Assembly (NCBI RefSeq): GCF_001905905.1
Contig: NZ_LIVT01000004.1
Span: forward strand, 317,970-381,969
DNA from: Streptomyces sp. CB02366
GTDB taxonomy: Bacteria > Actinomycetota > Actinomycetes > Streptomycetales > Streptomycetaceae
Length of the DNA: 64,000 nucleotides
Direction of reading: 5' to 3'
Below, one piece after another: positions 8,315-16,758 of this stretch; the stretch's first letter is position 1; each line of letters opens with the position of its first letter. Below the pieces are notes generated by a model. It did no database searches and had not been told where the DNA came from. It saw nothing but the letters and a program-made list of their open reading frames with translations. The position numbers were made by a program, and so were the translations under genes.

Positions 8315-9502
8315 TCAGGTGGTGCGCGGCCACAGCGCCGGATCGGGGGTGAACCGCACCCGCAGCACCCCGTCGGCCAGGGCCGCGCCGGAGACGGTGC
8401 ACCGGCGCAGCGCGGAGGCGATCCGCACGATCCGGCGGAAGGGGCCGACGGTCAGGAGGAGTTCGTCGCCCCTGCGGACCAGGCGCAGGTCCTCCTTGGC
8501 GGCCCCGGGCAGGGGCAGGCACCAGGCGAGGACGGTGCCCCCGCCCTCGGCGGCCGGCTCCTCCTCGGTCCACCACGGGTCGCCGGCGGGGCCCGGCGTC
8601 CGCTCGTCGGGGGCGGGGACCCGCAGCGCGGCCAGGTCGTCCGGGCCGTGCGGGTCGCGGCCCAGGTGGGCGGCCTCGTGCACGGGAAGGTCCGGGGCCA
8701 GGTCCTGCCGCCAGCGGTCGAGGCACTTCTCCTGCTGGGCGGCGAGCCCGGCGAACCAGGGGTCCGCGGAGTGGCGGGGCAGGACGCGGGAGGCGACCAG
8801 CAGGTCGGTGCGGAGCCCGTACAGGGCGAGGCCGGTGCGGGCGGTGCGCAGGGCGTCCTCGGCGGCCGGGCCCGGCTCCGCGACCAGCCGGAGGGTGGTG
8901 GCCCCGTCCTCGATCAGGGCCTGTACGGCGGCCAGCTCGGCGTCCTTGCGGGCGGCGGCCTCGTACAGCCACCGGGCGGGCATCGGAACCCCGGCGAGCT
9001 GGGCGAGGACCGGGCGCAGGGCACGGGCGGCCTGGCGTTCGGCGGGGAGGAGGCGGCGCAGGTAGCGGCGGAGTTGTTCCGGGAGGGCGAGCAGGGCCAG
9101 GGCCTCGGCCAGCGGCGGGAGGTCGACGACGAGGGTGTCGTAGCCGGACCAGTCGCCCTCGGCGGCGCGGCGCAGGGTGTGCAGCAGGGCGAGCTGCGGG
9201 GAGCCGGGGAGTTCGGTCAGCTCCTCGCCGTCGAGCCGGCCCGCGCCGAGCAGGTCCAGGACGCCGGAGGCCCGGTTCTGGAGGTCGGCGAGTTCGGCGC
9301 GGAAGTGTTCGCCGGAGTCGATGCGGGCGTGGTCGAGCAGGTCGGTGACCCGGGCGGGTTCCGCGGCGGCGGGGAAGCCGGGTATGGCCTCGGCGGAGAG
9401 CAGCAGGGTGCGGGCGCCGTCCGCGGCGGCGGCCAGGGCGGTGGCCGCCGCCGCGGTGGTACGGCCCGCGCCGCCGGGGCCGGTGACCAGGACCGTGCGC
9501 AC
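8315..9502 (-). CDS. ArsA-like ATPase with deviant P-loop
   Basis: 395 aa. The start VRTVLVTGPGGAGRTTAAAATALAAA corresponds to the P-loop of ArsA/Get3/MinD-type ATPases (normally GKGGVGKTT). Both hallmark lysines are changed: GKGG reads GPGG and GKT reads GRT. Later parts are recognisably ArsA-like: DTLVVDLPPLAEALALLALPEQLRRYLRRLLPAERQAARALRPVLAQLAGVPMP, then LRLVAEPGPAAEDALRT and a C-terminal beta-rich domain (GTVLAWCLPLPGAAKEDLRLVRRGDELLLTVGPFRR). GTG at 9502 is five bases after the stop of the SRPBCC gene, so the two form an operon. Whether it still hydrolyses ATP is doubtful from the motif. A related pair lies in the corresponding mycobacterial region. Confidence 0.72.
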   Translation of the reverse strand: MRTVLVTGPGGAGRTTAAAATALAAAADGARTLLLSAEAIPGFPAAAEPARVTDLLDHARIDSGEHFRAELADLQNRASGVLDLLGAGRLDGEELTELPGSPQLALLHTLRRAAEGDWSGYDTLVVDLPPLAEALALLALPEQLRRYLRRLLPAERQAARALRPVLAQLAGVPMPARWLYEAAARKDAELAAVQALIEDGATTLRLVAEPGPAAEDALRTARTGLALYGLRTDLLVASRVLPRHSADPWFAGLAAQQEKCLDRWRQDLAPDLPVHEAAHLGRDPHGPDDLAALRVPAPDERTPGPAGDPWWTEEEPAAEGGGTVLAWCLPLPGAAKEDLRLVRRGDELLLTVGPFRRIVRIASALRRCTVSGAALADGVLRVRFTPDPALWPRTT

Positions 9503-9507
9503 GGGGC

Positions 9508-9957
9508 TCAGGTCCCCGGGATGGACTCGACGCGCTTCTTCAGACCGGCGAGGGCGCGGTCGATGATGACCTTCTCGGCCTTGCGCTTGATCATGCCGAG
9601 CAGCGGGATCTTGACGTCGACGGCGAGCCGGTAGGTGACCTCGGTGCGCGCGCCGCCGGCGAGCGGGGTCAGGGCGTAGGTGCCGTCCAGGGAGCGCAGC
9701 ATCTGGGACTTGACGAGACTCCAGCTGACCTCGTTCTCGCCGGTCCAGGTGTAGGAGAGGACGTGGTCGTCCTTGATCGCCCCGGCGTCCAGGACGAGGC
9801 GGACCCGCTCGGCGCGGCCCCGGTCGTCGGTGACGAGGACCTCGGCCTCCTTCACCTCGCCGGTCCACTCCGGGTAGCGGGCGAAGTCGGCGATCACGCC
9901 CATGACGTCGGCCGGCGCCGCCTCGATCGTGATGCTCGAGCTGGTGTGTTCAGCCAT
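9508..9957 (-). CDS. SRPBCC (START/polyketide cyclase-like) family protein
   Basis: 149 aa, the standard length of single-domain SRPBCC ligand-binding proteins. The sequence SSSITIEAAPADVMGVIADFARYPEWTGEVKEAEVLVTDDRGRAERVRLVLDAG is the typical N-terminal half (coat/cyclase family). DDHVLSYTWTGENEVSWSLVKSQMLRSLDGTYALTPLAGGARTEVTYRLAVDVKIPLLGMIKRKAEKVIIDRALAGLKKRVE completes the fold with a long C-terminal helix. It probably binds a hydrophobic ligand. ATG at 9957 is chosen; an upstream extension reads through the intergenic palindrome. First gene of the operon with the ArsA-like ATPase, which suggests the two act together. Confidence 0.8.
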   Translation of the reverse strand: MAEHTSSSITIEAAPADVMGVIADFARYPEWTGEVKEAEVLVTDDRGRAERVRLVLDAGAIKDDHVLSYTWTGENEVSWSLVKSQMLRSLDGTYALTPLAGGARTEVTYRLAVDVKIPLLGMIKRKAEKVIIDRALAGLKKRVESIPGT

Positions 9958-9994
9958 CGCCGTGGCCCTCCAGTGCGGTGTAACCGGTCCCGTT

Positions 9995-10010
9995 CGGCAG
10001 AGCTCTGCCG
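9995..10010. promoter_or_regulatory. perfect 16-bp palindrome upstream of the SRPBCC-ArsA operon
   Basis: CGGCAGAGCTCTGCCG is fully self-complementary and lies 38 bp before the SRPBCC start codon. It could be an operator for a dimeric regulator or the core of a terminator for the metallophosphoesterase gene upstream; no U tract follows on either strand, which favours an operator slightly. Confidence 0.35.
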
Positions 10011-10066
10011 CTGTGCAGGCTATCGCGTGCCCGGGGCGCCGCGGGCCGCGGCCCGGCGGCCCGCGT

Positions 10067-10873
10067 TCACCAGCTGAGCGCCCAGGGCGTTCCGGTGGAG
10101 GCGAAGTGGCCGACGTTGACGCACTCGGTGGCGCCGATGCGCATCCGGCGGACCAACGGCTGGTGAACATGGCCGAAAAGCGCGTATCGGGGGCGGGTGG
10201 CGCGGATCGCCTCCAGCAGGGCGGGGCTGCCGCGTTCGAAGCGGCGGGCGACGGTGTCGTACGTCAGTTCGGGGACCTCGGGCGGGATGTGCGAGCAGAG
10301 GACGTCGACCTCGCCGAGCGCCTCGACCTTGGCAGCGTACTCCTCGTCGCTGATCTCGTACGGGGTGTTCATCGGGGTCTTGAGGCCGCCGCCGACGAAG
10401 CCGAAGACCCGGCCGCCGATCTCGACGCGTTCGCCGTCCAGCACGGTGGTGCCCGGACGGGCGTACTCGGGCCACAGGGCGGGGACGTCGACGTTGCCGT
10501 AGGTGGCGTACGTCGGAGCGGGGAAGGCCGCGAAGAGTTCGGCGTACTGCCTGCGCACCGCGCCGAGGATCTCCGCGTTGCGGTCGCGGCCCGCCCACAG
10601 CTCGCGGCCGAAGGCGCGGGCCTCGTCGTAGCGGCGGGCGGTGCGCAGGGCGACGATGCGGTCGGCGCTCTCCACGCCGAACAGGTCGGGGAAGATGCCG
10701 CGCGAGTGGTCCGCGTAGTCGAGGAAGAGCACCAGGTCGCCGAGGCAGATCAGGGCGTCGGCGCCGTCTCCCGCGCGGGCCAGGGCCTCGGTGTTTCCGT
10801 GCACGTCGCTGACCACGTGGATTCGGGTGGACCGGGCGGCCGGGCCCCCGTCGTCCGATTCGCTTCCTCGCAT
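10067..10873 (-). CDS. calcineurin-like metallophosphoesterase
   Basis: 268 aa. Metal-binding motifs appear in order: RIHVVSDVHGN (residues about 17-27), LICLGDLVLFLDY, TYGNVDVPALW, CSHIPPEVPE and LFGHVHQPLV. This is the complete set for a binuclear metallophosphoesterase; substrates range from nucleotides to cyclic nucleotides. Start MRGSESDDGG places the first beta strand after a short charged leader. Same strand as the SRPBCC-ArsA operon but separated by 109 bp containing a palindrome, so probably independent. Divergent from the acyl-CoA ligase gene. Confidence 0.85.
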   Translation of the reverse strand: MRGSESDDGGPAARSTRIHVVSDVHGNTEALARAGDGADALICLGDLVLFLDYADHSRGIFPDLFGVESADRIVALRTARRYDEARAFGRELWAGRDRNAEILGAVRRQYAELFAAFPAPTYATYGNVDVPALWPEYARPGTTVLDGERVEIGGRVFGFVGGGLKTPMNTPYEISDEEYAAKVEALGEVDVLCSHIPPEVPELTYDTVARRFERGSPALLEAIRATRPRYALFGHVHQPLVRRMRIGATECVNVGHFASTGTPWALSW

Positions 10874-11153
10874 GGGATCACCCTAGGGGGCCGGTTCCCC
10901 GACTGGGTAGACCGTCCGGACCTGCGGTTACTTCCACGCCAGGACGGCGGTGGACTACTGTGCGCGGAAGGGCCATTTATATGTGTGATGCATAAGACAT
11001 CTGGCCGGAACCCCCTATCCGGAACCACGTACCGGTGGGTAACGTCCGGGCAGTCCAGTCGTGCTCACCCCCGCTGAGCACCCGCCACTCCTGGACCGCA
11101 GCCGGTGCGTCACACAGAGCCGTGGCACCGGAGCCCGATGAGGAGCAGCAGTC

Positions 11154-12950
11154 TTGCGCGAGTTCAGCCTTCCGGCCCTGTACGAGGTCCCGACGGACGG
11201 CAACCTGACGGATCTCATCCGCCGCAATGCCGCTCAGCATCCCGATGTCGCGGTCATGAGCCGCAAGGTCGCCGGTGTCTGGACGGACGTCAGCGCCACC
11301 CGGTTCCTGGCCGAGGTGAGAGCCGCCGCCAAAGGGCTGATCGCCTCGGGCGTGCAGCCCGGCGACCGGGTCGCCCTGATGTCGCGCACCCGTTTCGAGT
11401 GGGTGCTGCTGGACTTCGCGATCTGGAGCGCGGGCGCGGTGACCGTGCCGGTGTACGAGACCAGCTCCCCCGAGCAGGTGCAGTGGATCCTGGGCGACTC
11501 CGGGGCGGTGGCGGTGCTCGTGGAGAGCGACGCGCACGCCGCCGCGGTGGCCTCCGTACAGGACGCGCTGCCGGATCTGGCGCATGTGTGGCAGATCGAC
11601 GACGGCGCGGTGGAGGCGCTGGGCAGGGCGGGGGCCGAGGTCTCCGAGGAGACCAGCGACCTGCGGATGCGCAGCGCCAAGGCGGACGATCCGGCGACGA
11701 TCGTCTACACCTCGGGTACCACGGGTCGCCCCAAGGGCTGTGTCCTCACCCACCGCAGCTTCTTCGCGGAGTGCGGCAACGTGGTGGAGCGGCTGAAGCC
11801 CCTCTTCCGCACGGGCGAGTGCTCGGTGCTGCTGTTCCTGCCCGCCGCGCACGTCTTCGGCCGGCTGGTCGAGGTGGCGTCGGTGATGGCGCCGATCAAG
11901 CTCGGCTGCGTCCCCGACATCAAGAACCTCACCGACGAACTGGCCGCGTTCCGGCCGACGCTGGTGCTGGGGGTGCCGCGGGTCTTCGAGAAGGTCTACA
12001 ACGCGGCCCGCGCCAAGGCGCAGGCGGACGGCAAGGGCAAGATCTTCGACCGGGCCGCCGACACGGCGATCGCCTACAGCCGGGCGCTGAGCACCCCGCA
12101 GGGCCCGGCCCTGGGGCTGAGGCTCAAGCACAAGCTCTTCGACAAGCTGGTCTTCGGCAAGCTGCGCGCCGTCCTCGGCGGGCGCGGCGAGTACGCGATC
12201 TCCGGCGGCGCCCCGCTGGGCGAGCGGCTCGGCCACTTCTTCCGGGGCATCGGCTTCACCGTCCTGGAGGGCTACGGCCTGACCGAGTCGTGCGCGGCCA
12301 CCGCGTTCAACCCCTGGGACCGGCCGAAGATCGGCACGGTCGGCCAGCCGCTGCCCGGTTCGGTGGTGCGGATCGCGGACGACGGCGAGGTGCTGCTCCA
12401 CGGTGAGCACCTGTTCACCGGGTACTGGAACAACGAGGCGGCCTCCGCCGAGGCGCTGGCCGACGGCTGGTTCCACACCGGGGACATCGGCACGCTCGAC
12501 GAGGACGGCTACCTCGCGATCACCGGCCGCAAGAAGGAGATCATCGTGACGGCGGGCGGCAAGAACGTCGCCCCCGCGGTGATCGAGGACCGCATCCGGG
12601 CGCACGCCCTGGTCGCGGAGTGCATGGTGGTCGGCGACGGCCGCCCGTTCGTCGGCGCGCTGGTCACGCTGGACGAGGAGTTCCTCGGCCGCTGGGCCGA
12701 GGAGCACGGCAAACCGGCCGGCTCCACGGCCCTGTCGCTGCGCGAGGACGCGGAGCTGCTGGCCGAGGTGCAGCGCGCGGTGGACGACGGGAACGCGGCG
12801 GTCTCCAAGGCCGAGTCGGTGCGCAAGTTCCGCATCCTGCCGACCCAGTTCACCGAGGAGGCGGGCCACATCACGCCGTCGCTGAAGCTGAAGCGGAACG
12901 TCGTGGCGAAGGACTTCGCCGACGAGGTGGAGTCGATCTACCGCGGCTGA
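11154..12950 (+). CDS. long-chain fatty acid-CoA ligase (FadD15-like)
   Basis: 598 aa, ANL superfamily. The ATP-binding signature is YTSGTTGRPKGCVLTHRSFF (about residues 184-203). The adenylate motif is GYGLTESCAA, and the C-terminal hinge is GWFHTGDIGTLDEDGYLAITGRKKEIIVTAGGKNVAPAVIED. It activates fatty acids to acyl-CoA at the membrane face. The start is TTG at 11154, eight bases after GAGGAG, giving MREFSLPALYEVP. The orthologous mycobacterial gene fadD15 sits in the same neighbourhood. The 280-bp upstream region contains imperfect inverted repeats (around 10977-10997) that could be control sites. The gene ends at a very strong hairpin shared with pimB. Confidence 0.9.
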   Translation: MREFSLPALYEVPTDGNLTDLIRRNAAQHPDVAVMSRKVAGVWTDVSATRFLAEVRAAAKGLIASGVQPGDRVALMSRTRFEWVLLDFAIWSAGAVTVPVYETSSPEQVQWILGDSGAVAVLVESDAHAAAVASVQDALPDLAHVWQIDDGAVEALGRAGAEVSEETSDLRMRSAKADDPATIVYTSGTTGRPKGCVLTHRSFFAECGNVVERLKPLFRTGECSVLLFLPAAHVFGRLVEVASVMAPIKLGCVPDIKNLTDELAAFRPTLVLGVPRVFEKVYNAARAKAQADGKGKIFDRAADTAIAYSRALSTPQGPALGLRLKHKLFDKLVFGKLRAVLGGRGEYAISGGAPLGERLGHFFRGIGFTVLEGYGLTESCAATAFNPWDRPKIGTVGQPLPGSVVRIADDGEVLLHGEHLFTGYWNNEAASAEALADGWFHTGDIGTLDEDGYLAITGRKKEIIVTAGGKNVAPAVIEDRIRAHALVAECMVVGDGRPFVGALVTLDEEFLGRWAEEHGKPAGSTALSLREDAELLAEVQRAVDDGNAAVSKAESVRKFRILPTQFTEEAGHITPSLKLKRNVVAKDFADEVESIYRG

Positions 12951-12965
12951 GCGGTCTCCCGCGCA

Positions 12966-13004
12966 CGAAGGGCCCGCGCCTGGTCGTCAGGCGCGGGCCC
13001 TTCG
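12966..13004. terminator. bidirectional terminator between acyl-CoA ligase and pimB-like genes
   Basis: Perfect 17-bp stem (12966-12982 with 12988-13004) and a 5-nt loop between convergent stop codons; ends in TTC/GAA on both sides. Confidence 0.75.
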
Positions 13005-13016
13005 GCGTGCGTACGG

Positions 13017-14159
13017 TCACAGCAGGGTCGTGAGCTTCTCCGCCAGCAGGTCCCAGCGCCACTTCTCCTCGACCCAGGCCCGGCCGCGCTCCCCCATCCG
13101 CTGCCGCAGCTCCGGATCCCCGAGCAGCGTGACGATCCGGTCGGCGGCGTCCTCGGCGCTGCCGCCGCGCACCACCCACCCGGTCTCGCCGTCGAGCACC
13201 GCGTCCGGGGCGCCGCCGGAGTCGCCGGCCACCACGGGCAGCCCGGTCGCGGACGCCTCCAGGTAGACGATGCCGAGCCCCTCCACGTCGAGGCCGCCGC
13301 GCCGGGTCCGGCAGGGCATCGCGAAGACGTCCCCGGCCCCGTAGTGCGCGGGCAGCTCCGCCCAGGGCACCGGTCCGGTGAAGCGGACCGCGTCCCGCAC
13401 CCCGGTCTCCACCGCGAGCCGCTCCAGGTCCTTGGCGTACGGCCCGCCGCCGACGATCAGGAGGACCGCGTCCGGGACCTGCGCGAGGATCGCGGGCATG
13501 GCCAGGATCAGCGTGTCCTGGCCCTTGCGCGGCACCAGCCGGGAGACGCAGACGACGACCGGGCGGTCCGAGAGGCCGAGGCGGGCCCGGACCCGGTCGC
13601 CGCCGGAAGCCGGGTGGAAGGTCTTCTCGTCGACGCCGGGCGGCAGTTGGACCATCCGGCCGGCCGCGTCCGGAGTGAGGGCGGCGGCGATCCGGGAGCG
13701 GGTGTACTCCCCCAGATAGGTGATCGTGTCCGTGCCCTCCCCGATCCTCCGCAGCAGGCTCCGGGAGGCGGGCAGCTGGGCCCAGCCGGCCTCGTGCCCG
13801 TGGGTGGTGGCCACCAGGCGGCGGGCGCCCGCGCGGCGCAGTGCCGGGGCCATCAGGCCGAGCGGGGCCGCCGCGCCGAACCAGACGGAGGTGCAGCCGT
13901 GTTCGCGCAGCAGGGCGGTGGCCCGGCGGGTGACGCGCGGGGTCGGCAGCAGCATCGTCGTACGGTCGCGGACCACGGTGAACGGCTGCTCGGCGTCGAA
14001 GGCGGCGGTGGCCGCCGCGCCCTCCTCGTCGCGTTTCCAGGTGGAGGCGTAGACGACGACGCGGTCGGGGTCCAGGCGCAGCGCCATGTTGTGCAGGAAC
14101 GCCTGGATGCCGCCGGGGCGGGGCGGGAAGTCGTTGGTCACGATCAAGGTCTTGTCCAT
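13017..14159 (-). CDS. pimB: GT4 mannosyltransferase (PimB-like)
   Basis: 380 aa. The N-terminus KTLIVTNDFPPRPGGIQAFLHNMALRL is characteristic of PimB, the GDP-mannose-dependent alpha-(1-6)-phosphatidylinositol monomannoside mannosyltransferase. Donor-site motifs of GT-B fold family 4 enzymes follow: VSRLVPRKGQDTLILAMPAIL, VGGGPYAKDLE and the EX7E region DVEGLGIVYLEASATGLPVVAGDSGGAPDAVLDGETGWVV. ATG at 14159 is chosen (MDKTLIV); an earlier GTG/ATG adds 11 residues without homology. Divergent from a GT87 membrane glycosyltransferase, as in the mycobacterial PIM/LAM region, so a role in phosphatidylinositol mannosides is likely. Confidence 0.8.
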   Translation of the reverse strand: MDKTLIVTNDFPPRPGGIQAFLHNMALRLDPDRVVVYASTWKRDEEGAAATAAFDAEQPFTVVRDRTTMLLPTPRVTRRATALLREHGCTSVWFGAAAPLGLMAPALRRAGARRLVATTHGHEAGWAQLPASRSLLRRIGEGTDTITYLGEYTRSRIAAALTPDAAGRMVQLPPGVDEKTFHPASGGDRVRARLGLSDRPVVVCVSRLVPRKGQDTLILAMPAILAQVPDAVLLIVGGGPYAKDLERLAVETGVRDAVRFTGPVPWAELPAHYGAGDVFAMPCRTRRGGLDVEGLGIVYLEASATGLPVVAGDSGGAPDAVLDGETGWVVRGGSAEDAADRIVTLLGDPELRQRMGERGRAWVEEKWRWDLLAEKLTTLL

Positions 14160-14266
14160 CGCCGCCGACAGTACCGAACGGCCGCGCTTCACCGCTCCCG
14201 CGGCCTCCCGGCGGCATCATGAGCGGCCGGGGGGGTGCCCGGGGACGAGCGACGACAGGTGCGGCG

Positions 14267-15511
14267 ATGACGGGACGAACACCCACCGGCGCGGGACCGT
14301 GGCCGTACGCGGTCTGGGCGCTGACCCGGGCCTGGCTGCTGGCCTGCGTGTTCAAGGTGGTCACGGTGGCCGGCCCGGACGTCACCGTGGACGTCTCGGT
14401 GATCTACCGGGGCTGGTACGAGACCCTGCTGAGCGGCACGTACCCCCTGGACGACGTCACCTGGCAGTACCCGCCCGGCGCGGCCCTGGCGATCCTCTCC
14501 CCCGCCCTGCTGCCGTTCTGGGAGTACGCGACCGCGTTCTTCGTGGTGGTGCTGGTCTGCGACGCGCTGGTGCTGGGCCTGCTGCTGTACGCGGGGCGGC
14601 GGCCGGGCGGGCGGGCGGCGGGCGCCTGGGTGTGGGTGGCCGGGGTGCCGCTGCTGGGGCCCACGGTCTACGCCCGCTACGACCTGCTGGTGACGGCGGT
14701 CGCGGTGGCGGCGCTGCTGGCCGGGGTGCGCAGGCCCCGGGCGCTGGGGGTGCTGGCGGCGTTCGGGGCGCTGGTGAAGGGGTGGCCGGCGCTGCTGCTG
14801 GCCGGAGTGCGCAAGGGGCGGCCGACGCGGGCGGCCTGGACGTCGGCGGCGCTGGGCGCGGTGGGGCTCTCGGCGGCGTTCGCCCTGTGGATGCCGGGGG
14901 CGTTCGCGTTCCTGGCCTTCCAGCGGGACCGGGGCACCGAGGTCGAGTCGCTGGGGGCGCTGGTCTTCCATGTGGCGCGGCACTTCGGCTGGGAGGGGCG
15001 GGTGGAGCTGCGGTACGGCTCGATGGAGTTCCTCGGCCCGTACGTGGAGCCGGTGTCGACGCTGGCGCTGGGGCTCGCGGTCCTGGCGCTGGGCTGGCTG
15101 CTGCTGTGGCGGTGGCGGGCGCGGGTCTTCGCGGTGCGCACCCCGGCCGAGGCGGCGTTCACGGCGGTGCTGCTGTTCACGGTCACCAGCCGGGTCATCA
15201 GCCCGCAGTACGTGGTGTGGCTGGTCGGCCTCGCCGCGGTGTGCCTGGTGTTCCGGGGGGCGGCGATGACGCTTCCGGCCGTCCTGGTGGTGGTGTCGGC
15301 GGGGGTGACGCTGCTGGAGTTCCCGATCGGCTTCGGCCATGTGGTGGCGAGCGACGCGTGGGGCGTGGCGCTCCTCGTCGTACGCAACGGGCTGCTGGTG
15401 GCGGCCTCGTTGATCGCGGCGCGGCGGCTGTGGCGCTCGACGGTGCCGGGGAGGCCCCGTACGGCGGCGACCGCGGCGGCGGGGGGTCAGCCGAGCCGGG
15501 CGGCGAGGTAG
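14267..15511 (+). CDS. GT87-type polytopic membrane glycosyltransferase
   Basis: 414 aa from the ATG at 14267 (AGGTG six bases upstream); an ATG at 14219 would add 16 residues and has no good ribosome site. Roughly ten hydrophobic segments. The early loop DVSVIYRGWYETLLSGTYPLDDVTWQYPPGAALAI carries the acidic and aromatic residues typical of GT-C enzymes using polyprenyl-phosphate mannose. Later segments include LLLFTVTSRVISPQYVVWLVGL, typical of GT87/DUF2029. The mycobacterial gene at the same place (Rv2181) is an alpha-1,2-mannosyltransferase of lipoarabinomannan synthesis; the function here is inferred from that. Its last 25 bp overlap the end of the convergent gene. Confidence 0.75.
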   Translation: MTGRTPTGAGPWPYAVWALTRAWLLACVFKVVTVAGPDVTVDVSVIYRGWYETLLSGTYPLDDVTWQYPPGAALAILSPALLPFWEYATAFFVVVLVCDALVLGLLLYAGRRPGGRAAGAWVWVAGVPLLGPTVYARYDLLVTAVAVAALLAGVRRPRALGVLAAFGALVKGWPALLLAGVRKGRPTRAAWTSAALGAVGLSAAFALWMPGAFAFLAFQRDRGTEVESLGALVFHVARHFGWEGRVELRYGSMEFLGPYVEPVSTLALGLAVLALGWLLLWRWRARVFAVRTPAEAAFTAVLLFTVTSRVISPQYVVWLVGLAAVCLVFRGAAMTLPAVLVVVSAGVTLLEFPIGFGHVVASDAWGVALLVVRNGLLVAASLIAARRLWRSTVPGRPRTAATAAAGGQPSRAAR

Positions 15512-16743
15512 TCGCGCCAGTCGGCGGTGAACTGTTCGAGGGTGGTGGCGAGCACCGACGTCATCCCCTGTTCCACCGCCCCCTCGCGCCCGTCGTGCGC
15601 GCCGACGGTCTCGTAGAAGGCGATCAGCTTCTCCTCGCCCCACCGCTCCGCGATCAGCTCGCAGGCCAGCCAGCCGCCCTCGTAGGCTCCGGCCAGCTCC
15701 GCGGGATCGCCGTCGAAGCCGAAGTCCCGGTCGGCGGGGAGCGCGGCGGGGGTCCGGCCGTCGCGGACGGCCGCGGCCAGCTCGGGGGCGGTCTCGTCGG
15801 CCGCGCGGTCCTCGTCCCGGTAGGCGGTCCAGTCCGCGAAGCCCTCGGAGAGCCAGACGGGGGTGGCCGTGGAGGTGCTGGTCCGGGTGGCGACGTGGGT
15901 CGTCTCATGGGTCAGGACGATCCGCTGCCCGAAGCTGCCCAGGGTGGCGTACGCCTGCGGGTTGACGATCACCCGGTCCGCGATGGCGGGGCGTTCGCCG
16001 GTGCCGCCGACCTCGCCGGTGGTGACGGCGGCGATGCCCCGGTAGCCGGCCTCCGGTGAGCCCAGGAGCTTCGCCATGGACTTCACGGAGTCCGGGACCA
16101 GGACCACGACCCGGCGGTTCCAGGGGCGTGGCCAGGCGTCCGAGACGGCGGGGACGGCGAGGTCCACGGTGTCGGCGATCTGCCGCAGCTCCTCCACGCC
16201 CCGGCCGACGCCCAGGACGATGCTGTGGGCCCCCTCGACGACCTCCACGTCCCCCTGCTGCCACAGCTGCCCGGAGGCGCCCTTGGCGGGCCGGTCGGCG
16301 GTGATGTACCAGCGGTCGCCGTCGCGCGTCAGCTCCAGGACGCGGCGGGTGGCCACCGGGGCGGTGTCGTACCCGGCGATCCGGTAGCGCAGCTCCACCT
16401 CGGCGGTGGCCCGCGGCCCGTCCTGCCGGGTGATGCCCTTGACGTCGTACGTCCAGGACTTCAGGGGGACGTCGGCGAGCCGGTCCAGCTCGGTGCGCTG
16501 GGCGGCCCGCAGCCCGGCGGCCTCCGGGGCGAGGGCGGCGAGGTAGCCGGCCCGGTCGTGGGCGAGGACGGCGGCGGCGCGGCGCTCCAGGGCGGCGTCG
16601 AGGACCCCGGGGGTGAGGGGGGCGTCCCGGTCGCCGGGGGACGCGCAGGCGGACGCGGCCAGGAGGGCGGCCAGCAGCGGGCCCGCCGCACGCCGACGCC
16701 TCCGGGCGCCTCCCCCGCGTGCGTCACGTCGTCCTACGGCCAC
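15487..16743 (-). CDS. secreted or lipid-anchored protein with metallopeptidase-like HExxH motif
   Basis: 418 aa. The N-terminus is strongly basic (GRRDARGGGARRRRRAAG) followed by PLLAALLAASACASPGD, a signal peptide with a possible lipobox Cys at residue 33; the -3 residue is Ala, so lipidation is uncertain. The C-terminal half contains IVLTHETTHVATR and then PVWLSEGFADWTAYRDED, i.e. HExxH plus a downstream Glu in the order of gluzincin (peptidase MA-like) enzymes. Residues between (about 60-250) look like an SnoaL/NTF2-like region. GTG start. Separated by 15 bp from the NlpC/P60 gene, so possibly one operon acting at the cell envelope. Substrate unknown. Confidence 0.68.
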   Translation of the reverse strand: MAVGRRDARGGGARRRRRAAGPLLAALLAASACASPGDRDAPLTPGVLDAALERRAAAVLAHDRAGYLAALAPEAAGLRAAQRTELDRLADVPLKSWTYDVKGITRQDGPRATAEVELRYRIAGYDTAPVATRRVLELTRDGDRWYITADRPAKGASGQLWQQGDVEVVEGAHSIVLGVGRGVEELRQIADTVDLAVPAVSDAWPRPWNRRVVVLVPDSVKSMAKLLGSPEAGYRGIAAVTTGEVGGTGERPAIADRVIVNPQAYATLGSFGQRIVLTHETTHVATRTSTSTATPVWLSEGFADWTAYRDEDRAADETAPELAAAVRDGRTPAALPADRDFGFDGDPAELAGAYEGGWLACELIAERWGEEKLIAFYETVGAHDGREGAVEQGMTSVLATTLEQFTADWRDYLAARLG

Positions 16744-16758
16744 CCGCCGATCGTACGG

